Of a stretch of 44,436 nt of DNA, positions 33,822 to 42,027 are shown piece by piece; within the stretch, counting starts at the first letter, position 1; each line of letters opens with the position of its first letter. Made by a program: the position numbers and the translations under genes. The notes below the pieces were generated by a model. It was not told the DNA's origin, made no database searches, and saw nothing but the letters and a program-made list of their open reading frames with translations. Source of the stretch: Sutcliffiella horikoshii DSM 8719 (GTDB taxonomy: Bacteria > Bacillota > Bacilli > Bacillales > Bacillaceae_I). The stretch covers positions 1 through 44,436 of the forward strand of contig LQXN01000049.1 in NCBI GenBank assembly GCA_001648575.1, written 5' to 3'.

Positions 33822-33977
33822 TTATTCTTTTTCATTTTCCGTATTGTTTTTATGCTGCTTGGGATCGCGCTCCCTGTCAGTTTTATTTTGCTTCAGCTGC
33901 TCCATTTCCTTGGCCAGCTTTTCCATCTCTTTTTCATTGGGAGCCATCGTATTTTCATAGGCTTTATCTTTACTCAT
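33822..33977 (-). CDS. Small acidic/charged protein between prkA and yhbH (51 residues)
   Basis: An ORF of 51 residues: MSKDKAYENTMAPNEKEMEK, then a Lys/Glu/Gln-rich helix (LAKEMEQLKQNK), then a polar tail ending NTENEKE. It is entirely hydrophilic and probably helical to disordered. AGAGGTG stands six bases before the ATG and a strong hairpin follows, so it is likely translated. It sits between two sporulation-associated genes on the same strand; a role in the spore is only a guess. Confidence 0.7.
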   Translation of the reverse strand: MSKDKAYENTMAPNEKEMEKLAKEMEQLKQNKTDRERDPKQHKNNTENEKE

Positions 33978-34035
33978 TATAATCACCTCTTATCCTATAA
34001 GTTCCCCTTATTATTGGAAAACAAACCTAAATAAG

Positions 34036-34066
34036 CAAAAAAGCAGCGGCACTCACACCGCTGCTG
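34036..34066 (-). terminator. Intrinsic terminator after prkA
   Basis: Stem AGCAGCGG/CCGCTGCT followed by TTTTTT on the minus strand. Confidence 0.92.
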
Positions 34067-34072
34067 TTCCTA

Positions 34073-35968
34073 TTATCTATTTAATAAACTGCCTACATAT
34101 CTTAATAAGTCATTCGCCGAAGTGGAGTTATACCCATGCTCATCAATCAAGCGTGCCACCACTTCATTTATCTTCTTCAACTGTGTTTCATCCGGCGTTT
34201 TAGAAGAAGTTGTTATTTTCACAACATCCTTCAAATCTGCAAACAGCTTCTTCTGTATTGCTTCTCTCAAGCGCTCATGGGAGTTGTAGTCAAATCGCTT
34301 CCCTTTCCTCGCATAAGCGGAAATCCTTATCAAGATCTCCTCCCGGAACGCCTTCTTCGCATTCTCAGAAATACCAATCTGTTCCTCAATGGAACGCATC
34401 AGTTTCTCATCGGCACTCATCTCTTCCCCAGTGAGAGGATCTCTTAGCTTCGCTTTATTGCAATATGCCTCGACATTATCCAGATAGTTATCCATCAATG
34501 TCTTCGCAGACTCTTCATACGAATACACAAATGCTTTCTGGACTTCCTTCTTCGCAATATTATCATACTCTTTTCTTGCAACCGATATGAAGTTCAGGAA
34601 TCTCTCTCTATCCTCATTGGAAATCGATGCATGCTGATCAAGGCCTTCTTTTAAGGAACGTAGGACATCGAGCGCATTTATGGATGGGACTTCTTTTCGA
34701 ATGATGGTGGACGAAATCCTGTTGATCACATAACGCGGATCGATTCCGCTCATCCCTTCATCTGCATACTCTTTCTTGAGCTCTTGAACATCCACAGAGT
34801 TAAAGCCTTCGACTGATTCCCCGTCATATAGGCGCATCTTCTTTACAAGATCGATATCCCCGCGCTTTGCTTCCTTAAGTCTAGTGAGGATCGTGAACAT
34901 CGCAGCCACCCTAAGCGTGTGCGGCGCAATATGGACATTTGCCACATCACTCTCATTGATCATCTTTTCATAAATTCTCTCTTCTTCAGACAGCCTCAAA
35001 TTATATGGAACCGGCATCACGATAATACGCGAATGCAAGGCTTCATTCTTTTTATTGGAAATAAATGAACGATATTCCGTTTCATTGGTATGCGCCACAA
35101 TTAACTCATCGGCGCTGATTAACGCAAATCGTCCAGCTTTGAAGTTCCCTTCCTGCGTTAAAGATAATAGATGCCACAAGAACTTCTCATCACATTTCAG
35201 CATCTCCTGGAACTCCATCATCCCGCGGTTCGCCTTGTTCAATTCCCCATCAAAGCGATATGCACGAGGATCGGACTCCGAACCGAACTCTGCAATCGTG
35301 GAGAAGTCGATGCTTCCTGTTAGATCAGCAATATCCTGAGATTTCGGATCAGACGGACTGAAGGTACCAACCCCCACACGCTGATTTTCTGACAGGAAAA
35401 TACGTTCCACTAACACATCTTCAATCCTGCCTCCATATTCCTTTTCAAGCCTCATCATATTAAGCGGCGATAAATTGCCTTCTATTCTGACCCCGTATTC
35501 ATCATAAAAGTCATTGCGCAAATGATGCGGAATCAAATGCAGCGGGTCTTCATGCATCGGGCAGCCTTTAATGGCATATACAGCGCCTCTATCTGTAAGG
35601 GTATACTGCTCAAGCCCCCGTTTAAGGATCGTAACCAGGGTGGATTTCCCCCCACTGACCGGCCCCATTAAAAGGAGGATCCTCTTTCTGACATCCAATC
35701 TTTTCGCAGCCGGATGAAAATACTCTTCCACCAACCGCTCCAAGGCCTCTTCTAAACCAAAAAGGGCATTGCTAAAGAAATTATAGTTTCGCTGCCCATT
35801 GACCTCTTCTACCCCAGCATCTTTGATCATATTGTAAACCCGTGAATGTGCGGATTGAGCTACCCATGGTTCTTCTTTCAAAATCTCCAAGTACTGCCCG
35901 AAGGTTCCTTCCCACTTCAGCCTTTGCTCTTCTTCCCGATACTTTTCAATTTTACGTAAAATATCCAT
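34073..35968 (-). CDS. prkA: Serine protein kinase PrkA
   Basis: A 631-residue protein, full length for PrkA. The AAA+ core has Walker A GPVSGGKS (residues 102-109). Downstream blocks GCPMHEDPLHLIP, YGVRIEGNLSPL, NRGMMEFQEMLK and LISADELIVAHTNETEY are typical. The C-terminal PrkA domain (about 390-631) carries the kinase-like fold. PrkA is a sporulation-associated protein in B. subtilis, reported as a kinase and, more recently, as an ATP-dependent protease. AGGGGAGG precedes the ATG. YhbH is encoded downstream as usual; no spoVR/ycgB gene is seen here. Confidence 0.96.
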   Translation of the reverse strand: MDILRKIEKYREEEQRLKWEGTFGQYLEILKEEPWVAQSAHSRVYNMIKDAGVEEVNGQRNYNFFSNALFGLEEALERLVEEYFHPAAKRLDVRKRILLLMGPVSGGKSTLVTILKRGLEQYTLTDRGAVYAIKGCPMHEDPLHLIPHHLRNDFYDEYGVRIEGNLSPLNMMRLEKEYGGRIEDVLVERIFLSENQRVGVGTFSPSDPKSQDIADLTGSIDFSTIAEFGSESDPRAYRFDGELNKANRGMMEFQEMLKCDEKFLWHLLSLTQEGNFKAGRFALISADELIVAHTNETEYRSFISNKKNEALHSRIIVMPVPYNLRLSEEERIYEKMINESDVANVHIAPHTLRVAAMFTILTRLKEAKRGDIDLVKKMRLYDGESVEGFNSVDVQELKKEYADEGMSGIDPRYVINRISSTIIRKEVPSINALDVLRSLKEGLDQHASISNEDRERFLNFISVARKEYDNIAKKEVQKAFVYSYEESAKTLMDNYLDNVEAYCNKAKLRDPLTGEEMSADEKLMRSIEEQIGISENAKKAFREEILIRISAYARKGKRFDYNSHERLREAIQKKLFADLKDVVKITTSSKTPDETQLKKINEVVARLIDEHGYNSTSANDLLRYVGSLLNR

Positions 35969-36087
35969 AAGGACCTCCCCTTTTATTACAGCTTCAAGAG
36001 TCGTGATTGCGTGATTAATATACTCTATGCGCTGTGGGAATGAAACATGCTTTTTTTAAACTGCACATCTAACATAATTGATGATGA

Positions 36088-36226
36088 AACTCTCCCCTGT
36101 TGCCTGTAGTGCAAGGTGTGAGACTCCAGAGGGAGGTAGCGGTAGGTTGAGACCCCGCAGGCCGAGGAGGCTCAAGCATCTGCCTTAGGATAAGCGAATA
36201 CCTGGAACGGAAGGCAACAGGGAGTT
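36088..36226 (+). repeat. Dispersed GC-rich element, divergent copy E
   Basis: AACTCTCCCCTGTTGCC at the left and GGCAACAGGGAGTT at the right form an inverted repeat. Inside are GAGACTCCAGAGGGAGG, GAGACCCCGCAGGCCGAGG and GGCTCAAG, matching the core of families I and II. The rest of 35969-36261 holds the prkA upstream region and no gene. Confidence 0.75.
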
Positions 36227-36261
36227 AAAAAAACACTGTTAAAAATTATCCACAGATTTCA

Positions 36262-36290
36262 TTCACATAACTTGTCCATTGGGCTATAAT
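36262..36290 (+). promoter_or_regulatory. Sigma-A promoter of the 33-residue membrane peptide gene
   Basis: -35 TTCACA (36262-36267), a 17-base spacer, -10 TATAAT (36285-36290). The start codon follows about 50 bases on. Confidence 0.75.
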
Positions 36291-36340
36291 ATAAATAGTA
36301 TGCTTACAAGAACTAACCTTACATAAGGAGGAAAACAAAG

Positions 36341-36442
36341 ATGGGTACATCAGGCATCTTAATTCTAGGCGTATGCATTGCATTCTTGACAGCCATTTTC
36401 ACTGCAGGATACGATACACGTCCAGGTACACGTAAAAAGTAA
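36341..36442 (+). CDS. Very small membrane peptide (33 residues)
   Basis: A 33-residue ORF: MGTSGILILGVCIAFLTAIF, then a polar basic tail TAGYDTRPGTRKK. One membrane helix (about residues 4-21). It has the full set of signals for expression: a consensus promoter at 36262, AAGGAGG ten bases upstream of the ATG, and a strong bidirectional terminator. Function unknown. It lies in the prkA-trmL gap and is too short for most automatic gene callers. Confidence 0.8.
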   Translation: MGTSGILILGVCIAFLTAIFTAGYDTRPGTRKK

Positions 36443-36456
36443 TCGCTATAAATAAA

Positions 36457-36508
36457 GAAGCCCTCCACCTTTCAGCTTTATGCTAAAAGTATGGAGGGCT
36501 TCTCTTAT
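36457..36508. terminator. Bidirectional terminator, 33-residue gene / trmL
   Basis: Stem GAAGCCCTCCA/TGGAGGGCTTC, with T-rich flanks on the plus side (TCTTAT). Convergent genes. Confidence 0.85.
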
Positions 36509-36514
36509 ATTTGC

Positions 36515-37006
36515 TTATTCTTCAGGGAACTCCAAAGAAAGATTCGGATAATCCTGTTGACGTAACGCCTCATATATTAAGATCGCAGCTGTGTTGGACA
36601 AATTCAGAGACCTTACATTTGTCGTCATCGGCAAGCGCAAGCACTGATCCAAGTTATTTTGAATCAAATCCTTAGGTAAGCCAGTCGTCTCTCTCCCGAA
36701 AACAAAGAAATAATCCTTCTCCAGCTTACTATAATCAAAAGAAGTGTGCGGCTTCATCCCAAACTTCGTGATATAGAAAAACTCCGCCCCTTCATTTTTC
36801 TCAAACAACTCATCCAAGGAATCATAATAAATCACATTGACAAATTCCCAATAATCAAGCCCAGCTCGCTTCAACATTTTATCATCCGTAGAAAATCCAA
36901 GCGGCCTGATTAAATGGAGCGTCGTATTCGTTGCTGCACAAGTCCTGGCAATATTCCCCGTATTAGCTGGAATCTCTGGTTGATACAATACCACATGTAA
37001 TCCCAC
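36515..37006 (-). CDS. trmL: tRNA (cytidine(34)-2'-O)-methyltransferase TrmL
   Basis: A 163-residue SPOUT methyltransferase that 2'-O-methylates the wobble base of tRNA-Leu isoacceptors. It has YQPEIPANTGNIARTCAAT at the N-terminus, GRETTGLP for the SAM knot, and LPMTTNVRSLNLSNTAAILIYEALRQ at the C-terminus. B. subtilis calls it CspR. I place the start at GTG 37006 (GAGGTG six bases upstream; the protein then reads (M)GLHVVLYQPE, like MALHIVLYQPE in B. subtilis), not at the GTG at 37015 embedded in that site. Confidence 0.95.
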   Translation of the reverse strand: MGLHVVLYQPEIPANTGNIARTCAATNTTLHLIRPLGFSTDDKMLKRAGLDYWEFVNVIYYDSLDELFEKNEGAEFFYITKFGMKPHTSFDYSKLEKDYFFVFGRETTGLPKDLIQNNLDQCLRLPMTTNVRSLNLSNTAAILIYEALRQQDYPNLSLEFPEE

Positions 37007-37081
37007 AATCGTCACCTCGTATTTCTTTCACTTTCATCCTCTACAACAATACCTTTTTATCGCATTGGAATCAAGTATCTA

Positions 37082-37972
37082 TTAACGGTCCTGAATGTGG
37101 AAGAATTTATATTTAATATTCGGAGTGTACGCCGTAGAGTCCTCATATTTCCAATACCTCATCCGTGAGTTATAGGTATTCGCATTAACGAGCGGCTCCC
37201 CGTTTTCATCCTTCGCCACCACAATCGTGTTATGATCGAACCTCCCGTCCCCCTCAAAGTCATAGCAAATAACATCCCCCGGCCTAAGTTGATCGGCGGT
37301 GCTTACTTCCTTCGCCTTCAGACCTTGCTTGGCATTCGGTAAATACCACCTGAGCGCATGCGCAACCGACCACGTATAACTCCAATCATTATTCCGCATC
37401 CACCAACCACCAGACTTCTTCGGATACCCCACCATCGGAGCCCCGCCAGCATACAGGCATTGCGAAATGTAATTGGTACAGTTGACCTCAAACTTCTTGA
37501 ACTGAGGATTATAACTGTTCCAATACTGCTCTGCGTACCTCACAGCCTCCATACGGCTATATTTGAAACGTAGCGGCTCTTGTTGCTCCTCCTCCTCTTG
37601 CGGAGGAATGAACCTTGGAGAAGTCCGATCCCCTTCATCCTGCAAAGAAAAATCTTGAATCATCTCACCATCTGTCCACTGAGAATAACGCTGATCTGCC
37701 TCCTCCTCAAGATAGAGATTTTCATTTTGCTTAATAAGATACCGGATGTGAACCTCATAAAAAACGTTTGCCTCCCGCTGCTGTTCATCCTCATGAATCG
37801 AATGAATCTTCGCCGTCGCAGCACACTTAACTATCTCCGCTCCCCTTCTTCTATGCGCTTCCTGCTTTTGCCTGATGGTATCGTCATTCATAATTGTTCT
37901 GTTAGAGTGCTTACTTTTAAAAACATATGTGTCGAGTCGATCTTGAATATACGCTTTAAGCTTTTCCCTCAT
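37082..37972 (-). CDS. yhbB: Amidase-domain protein YhbB
   Basis: A 296-residue protein with a variable, charged N-terminal half (Glu/Gln-rich around residues 105-130) and a C-terminal amidase_6 domain of the NlpC/P60-like papain fold: YAEQYWNSYNPQFKKFEVNCTNYISQCLYAGGAPM with the presumed nucleophile Cys, then a His in GRFDHNTIVV, and NANTYNSRMRYW. No signal peptide is visible, so it may act inside the cell, for example in the sporangium. Position next to trmL and queG matches B. subtilis yhbB. GGAGGAGGGG precedes the ATG. The substrate is unproven. Confidence 0.85.
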   Translation of the reverse strand: MREKLKAYIQDRLDTYVFKSKHSNRTIMNDDTIRQKQEAHRRRGAEIVKCAATAKIHSIHEDEQQREANVFYEVHIRYLIKQNENLYLEEEADQRYSQWTDGEMIQDFSLQDEGDRTSPRFIPPQEEEEQQEPLRFKYSRMEAVRYAEQYWNSYNPQFKKFEVNCTNYISQCLYAGGAPMVGYPKKSGGWWMRNNDWSYTWSVAHALRWYLPNAKQGLKAKEVSTADQLRPGDVICYDFEGDGRFDHNTIVVAKDENGEPLVNANTYNSRMRYWKYEDSTAYTPNIKYKFFHIQDR

Positions 37973-38020
37973 GGGCTTGCCCCTCCTCCTGGGTGATGGT
38001 CCTTGTAGATATGTTTATGT

Positions 38021-38136
38021 GGGGGGCTTGGGTTTGTTGTTGGGGTTTTGTGAAAAGGTTTTGGGTAATTTGGGGTTTGGGTTTTATGTAAAGGGTTTGG
38101 GGAATTTGGGTTTGGGTTTTATGTAAAGGGTTTGGG
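38021..38136 (+). repeat. G-tract-rich tandem repeat upstream of yhbB
   Basis: In 116 bases there are 12 runs of three or more G on the plus strand, mostly spaced by TTT (GGGGTTTGGG, GGGTTTGGGG). A unit of about 35 bases containing TTTGGGTTTTATGTAAAGGG occurs twice in tandem. No gene is seen in 37973-38196. The composition differs sharply from the surroundings and fits G-quadruplex formation in the plus strand. Confidence 0.8.
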
Positions 38137-38196
38137 TAATTAGGTTTGTTATATGGAATTAGTTGAGGTAACTGGTTTTACACTTTGGTTTTTGAC

Positions 38197-38820
38197 TATG
38201 ACACGCGTTTTCCTTGGTCGCTTCGAAGTTTGCGTTCCATTGCTACCCTATGACACACGTTTTTCTTGCTCGCTTTGAAGTTTGCGTGCCATTGCTACCC
38301 TATGACACACGTTTTCCTTGCTCGCTTTGAAGTTTGCGTGCCATTGCTGCTCTATGACACGCGTTTTCCTTGGTCGTTTCGAAGTTTGCGTTCCATTGCG
38401 CCTCTATGACACACGTTTTCCTTGTTCCTTTCGAAGTTCGTGTTCCATTGCGCCTCTATGACACGCGGTTTCCTTGCTCGCTTCGAAGTTTGCGTGCCAT
38501 TGCGGCTCTATGACACGCGTTTTCCTTCCTCCCTTCGAAGTTCGCGTGCCATTGCGCCTCTATGACACGCGTTTTCCTTGCTCGTTTCGAAGTTTGCGTG
38601 CCATTGCGCCTCTATGACACGCGTTTTCCTTGCTCGCTTTGAAGTTTGCGTTCCATTGCGCCTCTATGACACACGTTTTCCTTGCTCGCTTTGAAGTTTG
38701 CGTGCCATTGCTACCCTATGACACACGTTTTTCTTGTTCCCATCGTAGTTCGCGTGCCATTGCTGCTCTATGACTCGCTTTTCTTTCCTTGCTTCTATTT
38801 TTGCGTGTCATTCCTTCCCT
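38197..38820 (-). repeat. Array of twelve 52-bp tandem repeats
   Basis: TATGAC recurs at 38197, 38249, 38301, 38353, 38405, 38457, 38509, 38561, 38613, 38665, 38717 and 38769, exactly every 52 bases with no length change. Each unit contains TGACACGCGTTTTCC, a central CTTCGAAG palindrome in most units, and GCGTGCCATTG; TGACACGC and GCGTGCCA are near-complementary. Units differ by scattered substitutions and the last is most diverged. On the minus strand each holds an ATG-to-TAG mini-ORF of about 14 codons (MARKLRSEQGKRVS type) after AGAGG. The period is not a multiple of three, so it is not one coding repeat. Confidence 0.95.
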
Positions 38821-39757
38821 TTGGCTCAATTATTGTACCTTTTAATAAGTAGCAGGTAGACTTCCCGCGACCACTCAATAAATAGTGGTCGCTAAGAATT
38901 CTCTGTATCGTTCTTATAGATACTGTGTGGCCACACCAATCATAAATCAATTTACTTGTACAAGAATTAGTATTAAAAAGTACCATATATTCATTGATAC
39001 TTCTCAATAACCCCATTTCAACTCTTTCAGTATAAGAACAATTGTTACACCCCAGAAAGTTTTTAGATGCCAAAACTGCCATCCCCCCACACCCAACACA
39101 AACAATCCCTTTCCGTAACTCATCATACTGGTACTCGGGCAAACGCTCATATGGCGACTTTTCAATATGGAGTTTGCACAGCTTCTCTGCCAAAAGAGTG
39201 TGGCGTGAATTTAACCTGCCAGAACTAGAGGAGCGTTTTAAAAGTTTCTTAGAAAACCGACTCATCTGGGAACAAAACAAAATTGGTAAATTGGGTGAAC
39301 AATTAAAGAGGGTAAACTCGGGATTTATGAAAATGAGGGTTGATTCTATGGGGGATTGATATCCGAGGCTTTTTAGAAGTTGTCTTAAGGCGCTTTCACA
39401 TCGTTGCATTTGTAACAAAGGACTTTTTATTTCATTCTTACTGGTTGAGAGCCATTTACCATCTTCTAAATAGAAGTCACCTTCAAAATTCTTCACTTCA
39501 AATAGGTAAATCCTATCTTCCCCAATTACGAGGGAATCAAGCTGAAAAACACTGCCACCGTGGTCGAGCAATAGATCATGGAGGACAATCCACTCACCGG
39601 GCAAGCCAGAAAACCATTTATCAAAAATCAGCTCCCCCCGAAAACCCTTGTCCAGATTCCAATAGCGACTATCATCCACTTGGCCACCACGAGCTTTCAG
39701 CAATCTTAATATTTTCAACTCACCTGGCTCCATGCGCTCTTTCATCATCATACTCAT
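38795..39757 (-). CDS. NERD-domain protein (nuclease-related)
   Basis: A 320-residue protein with an N-terminal NERD domain: GFRGELIFDKWFSGLPGEWIVLHDLLLDHGGSVFQLDSLVIGEDRIYLFEVKNFEGDF, whose FQLDSLVI and EVKN resemble the D-(E)xK core of restriction-like endonucleases. A Cys pair array (CVGCGG...GCNNC, around 230-250) looks like a zinc ribbon. DNA processing is a family-level inference. The stop codon lies inside the last, diverged unit of the 52-bp array, so the C-terminal GRNDTQK is encoded by repeat DNA. The start is uncertain among clustered ATGs; 39757 has GGGAG eight bases upstream. It breaks the yhb gene order and may be acquired. Confidence 0.75.
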   Translation of the reverse strand: MSMMMKERMEPGELKILRLLKARGGQVDDSRYWNLDKGFRGELIFDKWFSGLPGEWIVLHDLLLDHGGSVFQLDSLVIGEDRIYLFEVKNFEGDFYLEDGKWLSTSKNEIKSPLLQMQRCESALRQLLKSLGYQSPIESTLIFINPEFTLFNCSPNLPILFCSQMSRFSKKLLKRSSSSGRLNSRHTLLAEKLCKLHIEKSPYERLPEYQYDELRKGIVCVGCGGMAVLASKNFLGCNNCSYTERVEMGLLRSINEYMVLFNTNSCTSKLIYDWCGHTVSIRTIQRILSDHYLLSGRGKSTCYLLKGTIIEPKGRNDTQK

Positions 39758-39895
39758 CCACATCACTCCCATCAAAATATTAGGCTTTTTTAATATTACT
39801 ATCTGTAGTGCTCTTTTGCTTTGTAAGGAGTGAAAAGTCCAGTTGCCGACTTTTCACCTGTTTAAAGCAACTATCTTTGAATAATTACCCACTTT

Positions 39896-40561
39896 TCAAC
39901 TCAAAACCCAGAACTCACTTGTCCCACCGTGAACCTGGAGGAACATTTCACTGATCGCTGCAAGCATCTCTTCACACTCACTTACTTCCATAGAAGGCTT
40001 GAAATAAACGACATGCAACGCAGAGTTTGTCCCCTCTGAAACGGCCGTCCTGCGACTATCAACAAAGGGGCTCCCAAATGGACCTCCCCCATCACTTGTA
40101 TGGAGCATGTTAATCAATTTTATTTCACGACCATTCAAGCCCTCGTAGCTAGCAGAATCATCCCCGACCGCAAGCGTAACATCACCATCTAACTTACTGA
40201 CATCATAGATACCAAAAGGGATTTCATATTTTAATGAAAAGAAATTATTTAAATCCACGGCAGAATTGAAAGGCTCAAGAAATTGCCCTTTTTTAATTCT
40301 ACGATACAGCGCCTCGATGGATGGGCGATACCTGGATGGATCTGTTCCCGTATCCTTAAATACAGAGCGCCATTCTGCAATCCCCGTAATATCTTTCATC
40401 TCTTTATCTTCTAAATCCAGATGAAGCGATTCTTGGAAAAGACGGATTCTTCCTTTTAACATCTGGGGAGAAGAACCTACCGTGATATCCCTGTAAACAA
40501 TAATCCCAAATTTGGCAAAAGACAATTTTTCTGTTACATTGTCCGCAACAATAACCTTCAT
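39896..40561 (-). CDS. B3/B4 tRNA-binding domain protein
   Basis: A 221-residue free-standing B3/B4 domain, the fold used for editing in the beta subunit of phenylalanyl-tRNA synthetase. Typical elements are the W(R) and TGTDPSRYRPSIEALYRRIKKGQ block, AVDLNNFFSLKYEIPFGIYDVSKL, and DGGGPFGSPFVDSRRTAVSEGTNSALHVVYF. Such proteins may act on mischarged tRNA in trans or have another ligand; this is not settled for the family. AAAGG at nine bases supports the ATG at 40561 over the in-frame TTG at 40570. It is divergent from queG. Confidence 0.85.
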   Translation of the reverse strand: MKVIVADNVTEKLSFAKFGIIVYRDITVGSSPQMLKGRIRLFQESLHLDLEDKEMKDITGIAEWRSVFKDTGTDPSRYRPSIEALYRRIKKGQFLEPFNSAVDLNNFFSLKYEIPFGIYDVSKLDGDVTLAVGDDSASYEGLNGREIKLINMLHTSDGGGPFGSPFVDSRRTAVSEGTNSALHVVYFKPSMEVSECEEMLAAISEMFLQVHGGTSEFWVLS

Positions 40562-40741
40562 CGTATCCAACCTTTCCTTTCATTATTATGGTAATTGTAT
40601 CATAAAACTTACCGCTGAATCCTTACCTCGATGAAGAGTTGGATATAATTAGATACATCAAAAAAAATACTACCTCTGAAAAATATGATAAAATATAGAG
40701 TGGCAAAAAAATCAAACTGAAAAGCAAAGGAGGTGTTCACA

Positions 40742-41890
40742 CTGAATGAGGAAAACAGAAGATTAAAAGAAGAGATCATTGCATACAGTAAACAAATCGG
40801 CATCGATAAGATCGGTTTTGCAAGTGCTGGGGTGTTCACGGGTCTTAAAGAACGACTAATAACTCAACAGGAGCTCAACTATCAATCAGGATTTGAAGAG
40901 CCAGACATTGAAAAGCGTACCAAACCTGAACTTTTGGTCCCAAAAGCCAAAAGCATCATTGCCATCGCCCTTGCTTATCCATCAAAAATGAAAAACGCAC
41001 CACGTAGCACCAGGGAAGATCGAAGGGGGATATTTTGTCGTGCTTCTTGGGGAACGGACTACCATGATATATTGCGTGATAAACTCAGACTTTTAGAAAC
41101 ATTTATTAAAGAAAGACACCCACAAGCTTTATTGAGGTCAATGGTAGATACCGGAGAGCTCAGTGACAGGGCAGTTGCGGAGCGCGCTGGTATTGGTTGG
41201 AGTGGAAAGAACTGTGCCATTATAACCCCTGAATTTGGCTCCTACGTGTACTTGGGAGAAATGATTACCACAATACCATTTGAGCCCGACACACCCCTAG
41301 AAGACAACTGTGGGACTTGTAATAAATGCGTGGAAGTCTGCCCAACAGGAGCTCTCGTTCAAGGTGGACAACTCGATTCAAATAAATGCATCGCTTTCTT
41401 AACACAGACAAAAGGATTTCTAGCAGAAGAGTACCGCTCAAAGCTAGGTAACAGAATATACGGTTGTGACACCTGCCAGACCGTTTGTCCAGAAAACAAA
41501 GGCAAGGATTTTCATCTCCATCCTGAGATGGAGCCGGACCCTGAAATCGTCAAACCAAAACTCAAACCGCTCCTCACCATTTCTAATAGGGATTTTAAAG
41601 AGAAATTCGGTAAAATATCAGGATCCTGGCGAGGAAAAAAGCCGATACAACGAAACGCCATCATTGCACTTGCCCATTATAAAGATACAACCGCCATCCC
41701 TGATCTGATAAGCCTGATTAAAAATGACCCGAGACCAGTGATCCGGGGCACTGCAGCCTGGGCAATAGGCAAAATCGGAGGCCCACAAAACTTAGAGGAC
41801 CTAACTAGTCACCTTTTAACAGAACAAGATCCTGATGTGTTAAAAGAACTTGAAAATGGAATTGCCATGCTATCAGAAAAAAATCGCTAA
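40742..41890 (+). CDS. queG: Epoxyqueuosine reductase QueG
   Basis: A 382-residue cobalamin- and Fe-S-dependent enzyme that makes the last step of queuosine synthesis at tRNA position 34. Two 4Fe-4S motifs are present: CGTCNKCVEVCP and CDTCQTVCP. The catalytic-region block SMVDTGELSDRAVAERAGIGWSGKNC and the C-terminal HEAT-like repeats (AIIALAHYKDTTAIPDLI...VIRGTAAWAIGKIGG) are intact. The in-frame GTG at 40733 lies inside AAAGGAGGTG itself; the codon properly spaced from that site (8 bases) is CTG at 40742, so I propose a rare CTG start. No other queuosine genes are nearby. Confidence 0.93.
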   Translation: MNEENRRLKEEIIAYSKQIGIDKIGFASAGVFTGLKERLITQQELNYQSGFEEPDIEKRTKPELLVPKAKSIIAIALAYPSKMKNAPRSTREDRRGIFCRASWGTDYHDILRDKLRLLETFIKERHPQALLRSMVDTGELSDRAVAERAGIGWSGKNCAIITPEFGSYVYLGEMITTIPFEPDTPLEDNCGTCNKCVEVCPTGALVQGGQLDSNKCIAFLTQTKGFLAEEYRSKLGNRIYGCDTCQTVCPENKGKDFHLHPEMEPDPEIVKPKLKPLLTISNRDFKEKFGKISGSWRGKKPIQRNAIIALAHYKDTTAIPDLISLIKNDPRPVIRGTAAWAIGKIGGPQNLEDLTSHLLTEQDPDVLKELENGIAMLSEKNR

Positions 41891-41897
41891 CCCAAAT

Positions 41898-41940
41898 AAA
41901 GCCACCTAGCAATGAAATGATTTGCTTGGTGGTTTTATGT
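41898..41940 (+). terminator. Intrinsic terminator after queG
   Basis: Stem AAAGCCACCTAGCAA/TTGCTTGGTGGTTT, one mismatch, followed by TATGTTTT. Confidence 0.8.
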
Positions 41941-41981
41941 TTTACTAATAAACCGTGAATCAATTGGTTAAGTCTGCAGTC

Positions 41982-42014
41982 AAAAAAAGACTTCAACCAA
42001 ATGGTTAAAGTCTT
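41982..42014 (-). terminator. Intrinsic terminator of the rRNA-tRNA operon
   Basis: Stem AAGACTTTAACC/GGTTGAAGTCTT followed by seven T on the minus strand, 13 bases after the last tRNA. Confidence 0.92.
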
Positions 42015-42027
42015 GAAAAGTTATGTA

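Noticed and set aside
33771..34034. Plus-strand ORF of 87 residues
   Set aside because: Starts inside a terminator hairpin and is antisense to the better-supported 51-residue gene.
38197..38820. CRISPR array
   Set aside because: Regular spacing, but the whole 52-bp unit is similar from copy to copy. There are no unique spacers, no short identical repeats and no cas genes.
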